The position numbers and the translations under genes were made by a program. Source: Actinomadura sp. NBRC 104425 (GTDB taxonomy: Bacteria; Actinomycetota; Actinomycetes; Streptosporangiales; Streptosporangiaceae). Taken from it: a stretch of 64,000 bases of DNA. The stretch spans positions 1-64,000 of the forward strand of contig NZ_BSTN01000028.1 in assembly GCF_030269545.1 (NCBI RefSeq), written 5' to 3'. Positions 33,490 to 42,163 of this stretch are shown in pieces (the stretch's first letter is position 1; each line of letters begins with the position of its first letter). Below the pieces are notes generated by a model, which worked only from the letters and a program-made list of their open reading frames with translations, was not told the DNA's origin and searched no databases.

Positions 33490-34740
33490 ATGTCGGTGGG
33501 GACGCTCTCGCGGGACACCGTGGCGGTGCGGATCGCCGTCGCCGTGGTCATCGCGCTGCCCGCGGTGGTGCTGCGGCTGGCGGGCGTCCATCCGCCGCCC
33601 GTGGCCGGCATGGTCCTGTTCGGCGCCGGGGTGGTGAGCGCCGCGGTGGTGCTGCTGTGGGCCGCCGAGACGGCGCGGGTGGACATGTCGGGCGCGCTCG
33701 CGGTGGCGCTGCTGGCGCTGATCGCGGTGCTGCCCGAGTACGCGGTGGACCTGTACTTCGCGTTCACGGCGGGCAGCCGTCCCGAGTACACCGCGTACGC
33801 CGCCGCCAACATGACGGGCGCGAACCGGCTGCTGGTCGGGGTGGGCTGGCCGCTGGTGGCGCTGGCGTTCGCCCTGGCGGTGCGGCACCGCAGCCCCAGG
33901 CGGCGGCGCATCGGCCGGATCCAGCCGCCCGCGCAGCGGCGCGACGTGCGGCTGGGCGAACGCCACCGGGTCGAGCTGGGCTTTTTGACCGTCGCGGCGC
34001 TGATCGCGTTCATCCCCGCGCTGACCGGCGAGATCGGCTGGTACGTGACGGTGCTGCTGATCGCGGTGTACGTCGCCTACATGATGGGCATCGGGCGCGG
34101 CGCCGCCGAGGGCGTCGAGGACCTGATCGGCGTGCCCGCGCGGCTGGCGGTGCTGCCCCGGACGCGGCGCCGCCAGGCCACCTGGCTCGGGTTCGGGTTC
34201 GGCGCGCTGGTGGTGCTGTGCTCCGCCGAGCCGTTCGCCGAGGCCCTGGTCGACACCGGCAGCGTGCTCGGCATCGACCGGTTCCTGCTGGTGCAGTGGC
34301 TGGCGCCGCTGGCCTCGGAGGCGCCCGAGCTGATCGTCGCGGCGGTGTTCGCCTGGCGGCTGCGCGATGGCGACGCCATCGGCATCCTGCTGTCCAGCAA
34401 GGTCAACCAGTGGACGCTGCTGGTCGGCACGCTGCCGCTGGCCTACCGGGCGGGCGGCGGCGCCTGGTCGCTGCCGTTGGACGCCCGGCAGATCGAGGAG
34501 GTGCTGCTGACCGCCGCGCAGACCGTGCTGGGCGTGGCCCTGCTGGTCAACCTGTGGTTCCGGCGGATCGAGGCGGCGCTGCTGTTCGTGCTGTTCGCCG
34601 CGCAGTTCGTGTTCCCCGGCACGCAGATCCGCCTGGTGCTGGCGGGCGTCTACCTGGCCATCGGGTTCTCGCTGCTGATCGCGCGCAACCGCGACCTCGG
34701 CGAGTGCCTGCGCGCCGCCGCCGTCTCCCCCACCCGCTGA
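33490..34740 (+). CDS. Sodium/calcium exchanger-family membrane protein
   Basis: 416 residues with about eleven membrane segments in two inverted halves. The alpha-repeat motifs of CaCA exchangers are seen: LPEYAVDLYFAF with NMTGANRLLVGVGW in the first half, and ASEAPELIVAAVFAW with GILLSSKVNQWTLLVG in the second. The acidic residues (LPEY, SEAPE) bind the ion. It is an antiporter of cations across the cytoplasmic membrane; the exact ions are not predictable. The ATG at 33490 is preferred over the GTG at 33469. It stands as a single gene convergent with the methyltransferase gene. Confidence 0.88.
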   Translation: MSVGTLSRDTVAVRIAVAVVIALPAVVLRLAGVHPPPVAGMVLFGAGVVSAAVVLLWAAETARVDMSGALAVALLALIAVLPEYAVDLYFAFTAGSRPEYTAYAAANMTGANRLLVGVGWPLVALAFALAVRHRSPRRRRIGRIQPPAQRRDVRLGERHRVELGFLTVAALIAFIPALTGEIGWYVTVLLIAVYVAYMMGIGRGAAEGVEDLIGVPARLAVLPRTRRRQATWLGFGFGALVVLCSAEPFAEALVDTGSVLGIDRFLLVQWLAPLASEAPELIVAAVFAWRLRDGDAIGILLSSKVNQWTLLVGTLPLAYRAGGGAWSLPLDARQIEEVLLTAAQTVLGVALLVNLWFRRIEAALLFVLFAAQFVFPGTQIRLVLAGVYLAIGFSLLIARNRDLGECLRAAAVSPTR

Positions 34741-34764
34741 AACCCACCCCGGCGGGGGGCGCGG

Positions 34765-36276
34765 TCAGGCGGGCGGCACGACCTCGAAGAAGCCGTCGGC
34801 GATCAGCTCCGGCAGGACGGCGGCGGCGTGCGCCCGCACCTGCTCCGGGTCCAGGTCGGTGAGCTGGGCGATCGCGGCCAGCAGCGGGCCGAGCGGCAGC
34901 GTGCCGTCGCAGACGCCCGCCAGGCCCGCCTCCACCGTGCCGACGCCCGCGGCGCGCCGCAGCCGGCCGGTCTGCCGCAGGACGATCCGCTCCGGGACCT
35001 CGGCGCCGGGCGGGCCGATCTGCTCCTGGACGACGCCCAGGGCCGTGCGCAGCCGCACGTCTTCCTGTCCACAGGCTGTGGAAAAGTCGCGGGCGGCGGC
35101 GAGGCCGTCCAGGATGCCGTCCACGTAGCCGCCCACGGGCTCCTGGACGGCGTGCCGCAGTTCCTCCACGCGCACGACCGGCCTGTCGCGTCCCGCGTTG
35201 CGCAGCGTGATCCAGCCGAAGCCGATGCCGGTGACCCGCTGCCGTTCGAAGTGGTCGAGCCAGGCGTCGTAGCGCGCCCGGTACTCGGGGGTGCCCGCCT
35301 CGCAGGAGTCGCGCAGCCACAGCTCGACGTACTCGGCCGGGTCCTGGACGTCGCGCTGCACGACCCACGCGTCGCAGCCGGACGCCTCCACCCACGCGCC
35401 GACCCGCTCCTGCCAGGGCGTCCCCTCGACGTGCAGCCAGTTGGCGAGCAGCTGGCAGCGTCCGTCCTCGGTCAGCACGCCGGGCACTTCGGCGACCAGG
35501 CGGCGGCAGAACTCGTCCCCCGGCAGCCCCGACTCGCGGTAGGTGAACCGGGGCCCGGCGTCCGGCGCGATCACGAACGGCGGGTTGGACACGACCAGGT
35601 CGAACCGGCGGCCCCGGACGGGCTCCAGCAGCGGCCCCTTGCGCAGGTCAACGCCGTCCAGGCCGGACAGCGCGAAGCTCATCGCGGCCAGCCGCAGCGC
35701 CCGCGGGTTGACGTCCGTCGCGGTGATCGCGCGGGGCGCCGGGCGGACGGCGGGATCGGCGAGGTGCAGCGCCTGCACGCCGCAGCCGGTGCCGAGGTCG
35801 AGGGCGTTGTCCACAGCCCTGTGGACGACGAGGCGGGCCAGGCCGGCGGAGGCGCCGCCCGCCCCCACCACGTGGTCCGGCGCCGGCTGCGCACCGGTGC
35901 CGGGGCGGATCCGCAGGTCGGACACGACATGGCCGACGTGCCCGGCGCCGCTCACCGACTCCACCGGCTCCACCCGCAGCAGCGCCCGCAGCTCGCCGCC
36001 GGAACGCTCCGCCAGCCCGGCGGCGACGAGGTCGTCTGCCAGCTCGCTTGCCGGCGCGGCGTCGCCGGGGACCGGCACCTGCAGCCAGAACAGCCGGACC
36101 AGCGTCTCCAGCGGCGACCCGCCGGCGGTGGCGCGCAACGCGGGCACGATCTCGTCACGTGCCAGGGCGCCGCCCGCGACGGGGCCGAGCAGGTCTCGGA
36201 CGGCGGCGACGGTGTAGTCCGCCCGCTGCAGGGCGGCGCGGACACGGCTCAGGGAAGCGGCAGGCTGATCGGACAC
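34765..36276 (-). CDS. Class I SAM-dependent methyltransferase
   Basis: 503 residues. An N-terminal winged-helix-like domain (about 1-110) is followed by a Rossmann methyltransferase domain with VDNALDLGTGCGVQALHL (SAM loop), TATDVNPRALRLA and the catalytic NPPF (about residue 229). A long C-terminal domain (about 310-503) contains GIGFGWITLRNAG. NPPF/Y enzymes methylate nitrogen of adenine, guanine or glutamine; the presence of extra domains resembles the PrmC/RsmC-like proteins of actinobacteria, so rRNA or protein methylation is plausible. GTG start at 36276. Monocistronic. Confidence 0.87.
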   Translation of the reverse strand: MSDQPAASLSRVRAALQRADYTVAAVRDLLGPVAGGALARDEIVPALRATAGGSPLETLVRLFWLQVPVPGDAAPASELADDLVAAGLAERSGGELRALLRVEPVESVSGAGHVGHVVSDLRIRPGTGAQPAPDHVVGAGGASAGLARLVVHRAVDNALDLGTGCGVQALHLADPAVRPAPRAITATDVNPRALRLAAMSFALSGLDGVDLRKGPLLEPVRGRRFDLVVSNPPFVIAPDAGPRFTYRESGLPGDEFCRRLVAEVPGVLTEDGRCQLLANWLHVEGTPWQERVGAWVEASGCDAWVVQRDVQDPAEYVELWLRDSCEAGTPEYRARYDAWLDHFERQRVTGIGFGWITLRNAGRDRPVVRVEELRHAVQEPVGGYVDGILDGLAAARDFSTACGQEDVRLRTALGVVQEQIGPPGAEVPERIVLRQTGRLRRAAGVGTVEAGLAGVCDGTLPLGPLLAAIAQLTDLDPEQVRAHAAAVLPELIADGFFEVVPPA

Positions 36277-36339
36277 CCGCCCAATCCTGCCCGGTCCGGG
36301 GCGCCCGTCACCTGGCGAACGCGGGTGACCGGGCGAACA

Positions 36340-37179
36340 TCACGTCAGGTAGTCGCCCAGGCCCTTGGCGAGCGCCTCGGCGATGCGCTGGCGGAACGCG
36401 GCGCTGCTGAGCTTGGCCGCGTCGCCGCTGTTGCGCATGTTGCCGCACTCGATGAACACCTTGGGCACCTTGGACAGGTTCAGCCCGCCGAGGTCGTCGC
36501 GCGAGTCGAGGCCGTCCTTGCCCAGGTAGGTGGAGTACGGGATGCCGGTTCCGGCGCGGTAGGCGTCGCGGATCGCCCGGCCCAGCCGCCGCGACGCGGA
36601 CACCATGCCGTCGCCCTGCCCCTTGACCGACAGGGGCTGGATCACGTGGAACCCGTGCCCCGAGGCGGATGCGCCGTCGGCGTGGACGGACAGCGCGGCG
36701 TCGGCCTTGGCGCGGTTGCCGATGGCGGCGCGCTCGGTGATGCACGGCCCCACGCCGGTGTCGTTGGGACGGGTCAGCACGACCTTGGCGCCCTCGGCCC
36801 GCAGGATCTTCGCCAGCCGGTTCGACACGTCCCAGGTGAAGGCGTGCTCGGCGTACCCGTCGTTGGTGCTGGTGCCGGTGGTGTCGCACTCCTTGTGGCC
36901 GTTGCCGATCGCCACCTGCTTGTTGATCTGCGCCGGGTGCTTGGCGTTGCCGCCGTTGTGCCCGGGGTCGAGCACCACGACCTTGCCGCGCAGCGGAGCC
37001 GCGTCGTCCTGCCGGGCGTTGGCCGCGCCCGTGGTCGCCTTGCCCCCGCCGCTCGCGGTGGGCGGCTCGGCCGCCCCGGCGGACGCCTCCTTGTCGCCGC
37101 CGTCTGTGCCGCATGCGGTCAGGGCGGCCAGGCACAGCGCCAGACCGGCGGCCGCGGACGCGCCTCGTTGGATGAGCAA
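36340..37179 (-). CDS. N-acetylmuramoyl-L-alanine amidase lipoprotein
   Basis: 279 residues from a TTG start with GGGGAG 8 nt upstream, giving a compact signal peptide with lipobox LTAC (Cys23). In-frame GTG starts further up (37227, 37233) are possible. The catalytic domain is Amidase_3: VVVLDPGHNGG (zinc His), an AEHA segment, SVHADG (zinc His) and VFIECGNM (catalytic Glu), as in mycobacterial Rv3717. It cleaves the peptide from peptidoglycan sugar outside the membrane. A hairpin at 37255 separates it from the small gene upstream. Confidence 0.9.
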   Translation of the reverse strand: MLIQRGASAAAGLALCLAALTACGTDGGDKEASAGAAEPPTASGGGKATTGAANARQDDAAPLRGKVVVLDPGHNGGNAKHPAQINKQVAIGNGHKECDTTGTSTNDGYAEHAFTWDVSNRLAKILRAEGAKVVLTRPNDTGVGPCITERAAIGNRAKADAALSVHADGASASGHGFHVIQPLSVKGQGDGMVSASRRLGRAIRDAYRAGTGIPYSTYLGKDGLDSRDDLGGLNLSKVPKVFIECGNMRNSGDAAKLSSAAFRQRIAEALAKGLGDYLT

Positions 37180-37254
37180 CGGCCGTCTCCCCGTGATGCG
37201 CTCGTTACCGACCCTGCCAGTCTGCACGCACACGGCCGTTCGTCAAACGGCGGC

Positions 37255-37288
37255 GCGGCCGCGCGGGCCTCCCACCCCGCGCGGCCGC
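37255..37288 (-). terminator. 13-bp GC hairpin terminator
   Basis: gcggccgcgcggg and cccgcgcggccgc are exact reverse complements around an eight-base loop. The hairpin sits 15 bp past the stop of the 78-residue gene on the minus strand and ahead of the amidase gene, so it probably ends the small transcript. Confidence 0.65.
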
Positions 37289-37303
37289 GGTCCCCCCGAT
37301 CGG

Positions 37304-37540
37304 TCAGCGGAGCGCGTTCTCCTTGCCGAGAAGCGCGGCGAGCGCGCGGGCCTCGTCCGCGTCCAGGCCCAGCACCACGCGGGGACGCCCCCACGGGTGG
37401 TCGATCGAGTGGGCCACGTAGCTGGCGACGGACTCCGACACCTGCTCGGCCAGCCCGCGCGCATGCCGCCACTGCGCCCACGCGCGTTCCAGCTCGCTCG
37501 CCGCGCGCTGCGCGCACGACACCAATTCCGGATCACGCAC
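37304..37540 (-). CDS. Small conserved-looking protein (78 aa)
   Basis: 78 residues from a GTG at 37540. The first 45 residues are strongly helical and rich in Ala, Arg, Glu and Trp (RAASELERAWAQWRHARGL). The rest contains SYVAHSIDHPWGRPRVVLGL and a helical end, ARALAALLGKENAL. No signal peptide or membrane segment. I do not recognise the family; the composition and a tight terminator behind it argue for a real gene. The reading upstream of this GTG is Arg/Pro-rich and looks non-coding. Confidence 0.7.
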   Translation of the reverse strand: MRDPELVSCAQRAASELERAWAQWRHARGLAEQVSESVASYVAHSIDHPWGRPRVVLGLDADEARALAALLGKENALR

Positions 37541-37831
37541 GGCGTGAACCCCCCTGGGTGAACGATTTCTGCCCGTGTTCCTCGGCGGGCCCTCCTGCCG
37601 GCCGCGGGTCCGGCCGGAGCAGCGGTCCCCCGCCTCCGACCCACCGAACGGTGCCACCCATTAACCCCTTCGCGTCACCCTCCGGCCGGGTGATTACGAC
37701 AGGCTTTTCCGTGGCATTAGCAACGCCTAGCGAACCCATGGCCTGCCGGGACGCGCGCCGCCCCACTCGGCGTGCGCGAGCCCGGCCCGGCGCGCCGGGG
37801 CGACGACGCACCGGGCCGGACGTCCCTTAGG

Positions 37832-39049
37832 TCACACTCCGGCGGGAACGGGCCCCGTCGTGGAGCGGACCACCAGATGGGGGACGACCAGGTTCTGCCG
37901 GGCCACCCGGGTGGGGTCCTCGATCCGGGCGGTGAGCAGCTCGGCCGCGACCCGGCCCATGTCGCGGCGCGGCTGGTCGACGCTGGTCAGCGAGATGTGC
38001 CGGATCGCCGCCAGGTGCGTGTTGTCGTATCCGACGATCGACACCTGCTCGGGCACCGGCATCGCCAGCTCGTCGGCGGCCGACAGCACCCCGGTGGCCA
38101 CCAGGTCGTTGGGCGCGAAGATGGCGGTCGGGCGCGGATTGCGGGTCAGCAGCGCGCGGGCGGCCAGATAGCCGCCCTCCTCGGTGAAGTCGCCCCGCTC
38201 CACCAGGATCTGATCGTCGAGGCCGTGCCGCCGCATGGCCTTCTCGTATCCGGCGCGGCGGTAGCGGGCCGTGGTGGAGCGCGCGCCCTCGATGTGGGCG
38301 ATGCGCCGGTGCCCCAGCTCCACCAGGTGGTCGACGGCCAAGCTGGCGCCGAGCTCGTCGTCGTCGACGACGATGTCGACGCCGCTGACGTCGCGTTCGC
38401 CGACCACCACCACCGGGACGCTGGCGGCGGCCTCCTTCAGCGACTCGGGCACGACGCTGAGCAGCACCAGGCCGTCCACCCGCATCTCCAGGAACGCCTC
38501 GACCGCCTCGGCCTCGAACATCGGGTCCCAGCGGCCGCTGCCGACCAGCATGCGCAAACCCTCGCCGTGCAGGGTCTCCTGCAGCCCGTCGAGGAACTCG
38601 GCGAAGAACGGGTTGTGCAGGTCGGCCACGATGGCGCCGATCAGCCTGGTACGGCCCTCCACCAGGCTGCGGGCCACGGCGTTGGGCCGGTAGCCGAGTT
38701 CGCGCGCCGCCTGCAGCACGGCCTGCCGGCGCCGCTCGCTGACGTGCGGCGACCCGCGCATAACCAGCGACACCAGCGATTTGGACACGCCCGCGCGCTC
38801 GGCGACGTTGCGGATGGTGGGCTTGGGCGCGTTCGGGGCGGGCGGCACCGCGCGTCCCCCGCCCGCACGGCCCCGCCGGGCTCCGGCGGACGGCCCGCCG
38901 TCGCGCGGCGGCGGCACCTGACCGCCGGGCCGCCGCGGCGACCCGGCGCCGCGTGGCGCCGGAGGCTCTTCACCGGGCGGCGCCGGGGACTCGCCGAACC
39001 GCGGCCCCGACCTCTCGTTGCGCGGGGATTTTCCTTCACCAGCTGACAT
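37832..39049 (-). CDS. LacI-family transcriptional regulator
   Basis: 405 residues. The LacI helix-turn-helix (TIRNVAERAGVSKSLVSLVM, about 79-98) is followed by the hinge and a periplasmic-binding-protein-like effector domain (LIGAIVADLHNPFFAEFLDG, YDNTHLAAIRHISLTSVDQP). Unusually, 75 Pro/Arg/Gly-rich residues precede the DNA-binding domain; LacI proteins normally begin at it. The ATG at 39049 is the natural start of the frame, though a later start cannot be ruled out. The effector is presumably a sugar. It does not adjoin a catabolic operon. Confidence 0.9.
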   Translation of the reverse strand: MSAGEGKSPRNERSGPRFGESPAPPGEEPPAPRGAGSPRRPGGQVPPPRDGGPSAGARRGRAGGGRAVPPAPNAPKPTIRNVAERAGVSKSLVSLVMRGSPHVSERRRQAVLQAARELGYRPNAVARSLVEGRTRLIGAIVADLHNPFFAEFLDGLQETLHGEGLRMLVGSGRWDPMFEAEAVEAFLEMRVDGLVLLSVVPESLKEAAASVPVVVVGERDVSGVDIVVDDDELGASLAVDHLVELGHRRIAHIEGARSTTARYRRAGYEKAMRRHGLDDQILVERGDFTEEGGYLAARALLTRNPRPTAIFAPNDLVATGVLSAADELAMPVPEQVSIVGYDNTHLAAIRHISLTSVDQPRRDMGRVAAELLTARIEDPTRVARQNLVVPHLVVRSTTGPVPAGV

Positions 39050-39320
39050 GGCACTCCGTCCAGGGGGGCCTGCAGGACCTGCCGCCACGGCGCCCCAGAG
39101 CCCCGCGGGGGTGGGTGCGCGGGAGCCGGTGCGCCTTCCTCACTCGGGAGGAGATGCCATGATGCCTCGCCTTCGCCCGATATCGTCGCGACGGGGAGTA
39201 ACGGGCTGCCGCCAATGGCAGTTCGGGGCTGTGGTGTTCTGCATCACAACACGGCGATCGCCCAGGTCGGGGCCGTTGCACGGCGCCGAAGGGGGCGTCG
39301 CGCTCGGATACGCTGCCCGG

Positions 39321-40013
39321 GTGGCAGAACACGCGGTGACCGACGCGGAGACGCGCACCGAACGTTCCCGGCGCAGCCGGCGCAGGCTCAGCGTCGACGA
39401 GCGCAGGGACGAGTTGATAGAGGCGGCGCTCGGGCTGTTCAGCACGCGGCCCCCCGAGGACGTGTCCATCGACGACGTCGCGGCGGCAGCGGGCGCTTCC
39501 CGGGCACTGGTGTACCACTACTTCGGCGGCAAGCAGGAGCTGTACCTGGCGGCGCTCAACAGCGCGGCGCGGCGGCTGTCGGTGCTGCTGGAGCCGCCGA
39601 CCGAGGGCAAGCCGCTGGACCGGCTGCGGATCTCCCTCAAACGCTACTTCGACTTCGTGGAGGACCACGCGGCGGGCTACACGGCGCTGCTGCGCGGCGG
39701 CCCGGCCGACCGCTCCGGCGAGGTCGGCGAGATCGTGGAGAACGTGCGCCGGCTGCTGCTCGACCGCATCCTGCACACGGTCGGCATCGAGGAGCCCAGC
39801 CCGGTGCTGCGCATCACCCTGCGGTCGTGGATGGCCGTCGTCGAAACGGCCGCGTTGGACTGGCTGGAGCACCGCGACATCGGGCGCGCCGAGCTGGAAG
39901 GGCTGCTGGTGGACCAGTGGGTCGTCATGCTGCGCGCCGCGGGACGGCACGACCCGGTCACCGCCGAGCTGTTCGACCGGATGTCCCAGGAAGAACTCGG
40001 CCCGGACCGCTGA
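39321..40013 (+). CDS. TetR-family transcriptional regulator
   Basis: 230 residues. The DNA-binding domain is LSVDERRDELIEAALGLFS ... VSIDDVAAAAGASRALVYHYF (about 24-70), followed by a helical ligand-binding domain typical of TetR proteins. The GTG at 39321 is preferred because the stretch before it is Arg-rich and not conserved-looking; the frame itself extends upstream. It is divergent from the LacI gene, and the 270-bp interval holds both promoters. Target genes and ligand are unknown. A run of short repeats follows its stop. Confidence 0.9.
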   Translation: MAEHAVTDAETRTERSRRSRRRLSVDERRDELIEAALGLFSTRPPEDVSIDDVAAAAGASRALVYHYFGGKQELYLAALNSAARRLSVLLEPPTEGKPLDRLRISLKRYFDFVEDHAAGYTALLRGGPADRSGEVGEIVENVRRLLLDRILHTVGIEEPSPVLRITLRSWMAVVETAALDWLEHRDIGRAELEGLLVDQWVVMLRAAGRHDPVTAELFDRMSQEELGPDR

Positions 40014-40040
40014 CCCCCCGGCCTTTCGGCCGTCCGCGGG

Positions 40041-40077
40041 CACGCATACGTGACACGCACGTAACACGCATACGTGA
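40041..40077. repeat. Iterated 11-13-bp repeat (cacgcatacgtga)
   Basis: cacgcatacgtga occurs at 40041 and 40065, with a related cacgcacgtaa between them at 40054, so the units are spaced 11-13 bp, about one helical turn. ACGCATACGT is partly palindromic. Closely spaced units like this are typical of cooperative regulator binding, but no regulated gene starts immediately here. Confidence 0.7.
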
Positions 40078-40096
40078 AATGCGTGAATGGTGAGAT

Positions 40097-40128
40097 GGCC
40101 CAGGACCACGCCGTTGTGGTCCTGGGCC
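40097..40128. terminator. 13-bp hairpin between tetR-type gene and bldC
   Basis: ggcccaggaccac and gtggtcctgggcc pair perfectly over 13 bp with a six-base loop. It lies between the convergent TetR and bldC genes, in the otherwise gene-free stretch 40014-40413, and could end transcription from either side. Confidence 0.7.
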
Positions 40129-40413
40129 TCGCCCAGGGGACCCCTGAACAGACCACTCGGCTGTTCAGCGGCCTCCTGGCCGCCCCCCACTGTTGGTGCC
40201 GTGTGTGCGTCCGGCGGGCGGTATGGACCGTGAGAACCCCCTACGGCCGCGGTCAGCCATGGCCGCCGCGGGAGACGCGTCCCCGCGCCGTCGGCTCACC
40301 GCCACCGCTGCGGGGGAGACCCCCGCATCCCCGGGTCGACCGCTACCGTCGCGGGGTACCTGCCCCCGCTGCCCCGGCCCCGGTCGACACAGGGGCCCGC
40401 CGATCGGAACGTG

Positions 40414-40617
40414 CTACTCCGAACGCTGCTGCGGGATACCCGCCAGCAGCGCCCGCACCTCCGCCTCGCGGTAGCGCCGGTGTCCCCCCAGGGTGCGAAT
40501 GGAGGTCAACTTCCCGGCCTTCGCCCACCGCGTGACGGTCTTGGGGTCGACGCGGAACATCGTCGCCACCTCTGCCGGCGTCAGCAGGGGCTCGGCCTCT
40601 GGCGTACGTGCTGACAT
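40414..40617 (-). CDS. bldC: BldC, MerR-like developmental regulator
   Basis: 67 residues, essentially the streptomycete BldC sequence: LLTPAEVATMFRVDPKTVTR and WAKAGKLTSIRTLGGHRRYR with the winged helix-turn-helix of the MerR superfamily but no dimerisation or sensor domain. In Streptomyces BldC delays sporulation and binds DNA cooperatively as a head-to-tail oligomer on direct repeats. The neighbours (hypothetical gene, then valine dehydrogenase) are the same as in Streptomyces. It supports a sporulating actinomycete. Confidence 0.97.
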   Translation of the reverse strand: MSARTPEAEPLLTPAEVATMFRVDPKTVTRWAKAGKLTSIRTLGGHRRYREAEVRALLAGIPQQRSE

Positions 40618-41103
40618 GTGTGCGGCCTCTCCTCCGTGGACCGATGACAGCGATCCTGCGATTGAACCTCGCGGTCACTGATGTCCCCTATGGCCCGAAA
40701 GAGCCACTATGACATCACAACGTGTAACCTTGCCACCACTCAACGCAACAAGCAAGTTCCTGGCGGTAGTTGCGTGGGAACATCCCCGCGAAGACGGGGC
40801 GCGATGCGCGCACGGCGGCAACTGGGTCACGCTGCGTGATTCTAGCGACACGTATAGTCGTATCGCGCGCGGATTCGGGAAATTTGTTCAATCTCGTCCT
40901 CGCGACGCCGTGTCGGAGGCCGGTCACGCGGCCGGACGCAGGGCGCTGAGCGCCCGAATCCACCGGTCTGAGCGCGTGTGTCGCCACTCTCCTTACCAGA
41001 AGGACACACCCTCGGACCCCCTCCGCTCCGAGCAGCCTAGCGGGGCGGACGGCGGCCCACCGGCGCCCGCCCCGACGACCCGCGGCCGCGGCGGTTTCCC
41101 TGC
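40618..41103. other. Gene-free stretch upstream of bldC
   Basis: This 485-bp leader region has a less GC-rich centre (40690-40880) and should contain the bldC promoter, reading leftward. A long regulatory leader is known for bldC genes. I found no clear hairpin or RNA element. Confidence 0.5.
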
Positions 41104-42057
41104 TCAGTTCGCCGATTCGAGGGCCCGCACGGGGCGCCAGCGGTCGAGCAGGCGGGTGGACATCGCCACCGCGAGCTCCACCTCCCCCCGCTCCAGGGCG
41201 GCCAGCGCCACCGCGGTCTCGGCCACCGACGCGTCGGCGTGCAGCCACCGGTCGTCCACCAGGTGAACCAGACCGCCATAATCCAGTTCCACCAGGGAAC
41301 GAGGATGGAACCCCGACAGCCACCTGCCCAGCTCCTCCAGCCGCCCCTCACCCAGCGTGACCGGCTCGCCGTCGACGGGGCGCGTGCGGACGATCCGCAG
41401 TGCCACCTCCACCCGTCGGCGCGCCTCGGCCATCGCCGTCACGTAGATGAGGGTCCGCGCCGTCGCCGCCGTCGTCGGCCCGCACCCGGCGTGTTCCGGC
41501 GCCGCGGGGGCGGAGTGCCCCTTGCCGGCGGTGCCGTCCCCGAGCAGCAGGCACCGCTCGGCCGGGGCGAACGGCACGAACCAGGTGGGCGGCACGTGCC
41601 AGGTGCTCGTCAGGATGTGCGGCCGCAGGGTGCGCCCGGTCCGCTTCCAGCGTTCGAAGTCGCGCTCCACGCGCTCGGTTTCGGCGGGCGGCGCGAACAT
41701 CGGCACCAGCCGGGCGGGGGTCCGCTCCCGGAAGCGCTCGTAGGCCAGCCACGACCGCAGGCGCGTCCCCCAGGGGCAGACGTAGATGGCGTCGCCGGAC
41801 CGCCGCACGTAGGCGTCCTGGCTCTCCAGCTCGGGGGCCAGCTCCGGGGGGTCTGCCGTCAGACGCTGCAGCGCCTGCAGGTGCTCGACCGCCAGGGCGC
41901 GGACCCGTCTGGGGCGCCGCCTGGACTCGGCGTAGGCGGTCCACAGCGTCCGCGCAGGCTCGGGGAAGGCGGTCACCGGCTCATATACCCGTAGGTACGC
42001 GGCGTATGGCAGCACCACCGCATCGTGACACGAGGCACACCGAACCACTGGCACCAC
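41104..42057 (-). CDS. Conserved hypothetical protein between bldC and vdh
   Basis: 317 residues from a GTG; the same position is occupied by a hypothetical gene in streptomycetes. A possible zinc knuckle CASCHD lies at residues 7-12. The rest is soluble, with Trp/Pro-rich patches (TLRPHILTSTWHVPPTW and FVPFAPAERCLLLGDGT) and a helical C-terminus (ETAVALAALERGEVELAVAM). No enzyme motif is recognised. Its divergent neighbour starts 107 bp away. Confidence 0.85.
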   Translation of the reverse strand: MVPVVRCASCHDAVVLPYAAYLRVYEPVTAFPEPARTLWTAYAESRRRPRRVRALAVEHLQALQRLTADPPELAPELESQDAYVRRSGDAIYVCPWGTRLRSWLAYERFRERTPARLVPMFAPPAETERVERDFERWKRTGRTLRPHILTSTWHVPPTWFVPFAPAERCLLLGDGTAGKGHSAPAAPEHAGCGPTTAATARTLIYVTAMAEARRRVEVALRIVRTRPVDGEPVTLGEGRLEELGRWLSGFHPRSLVELDYGGLVHLVDDRWLHADASVAETAVALAALERGEVELAVAMSTRLLDRWRPVRALESAN

Positions 42058-42163
42058 CGCGCCGCCGAGATCGGCGCGTTACGCGAACCCGGCAGGCTGG
42101 GCGGGCGCCACAGGGCCGCGACCAGTCCTAATCTGATCTCAAGACAGAGAGGAGGGCACTACC

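Noticed and set aside
35050..35110. Tight tgtccacaggctgtggaaaag palindrome thought to be a DnaA box cluster or origin
   Set aside because: It lies inside the methyltransferase gene, and one TGTGGA-like 9-mer pair is expected by chance; no dnaA or dnaN gene is near.
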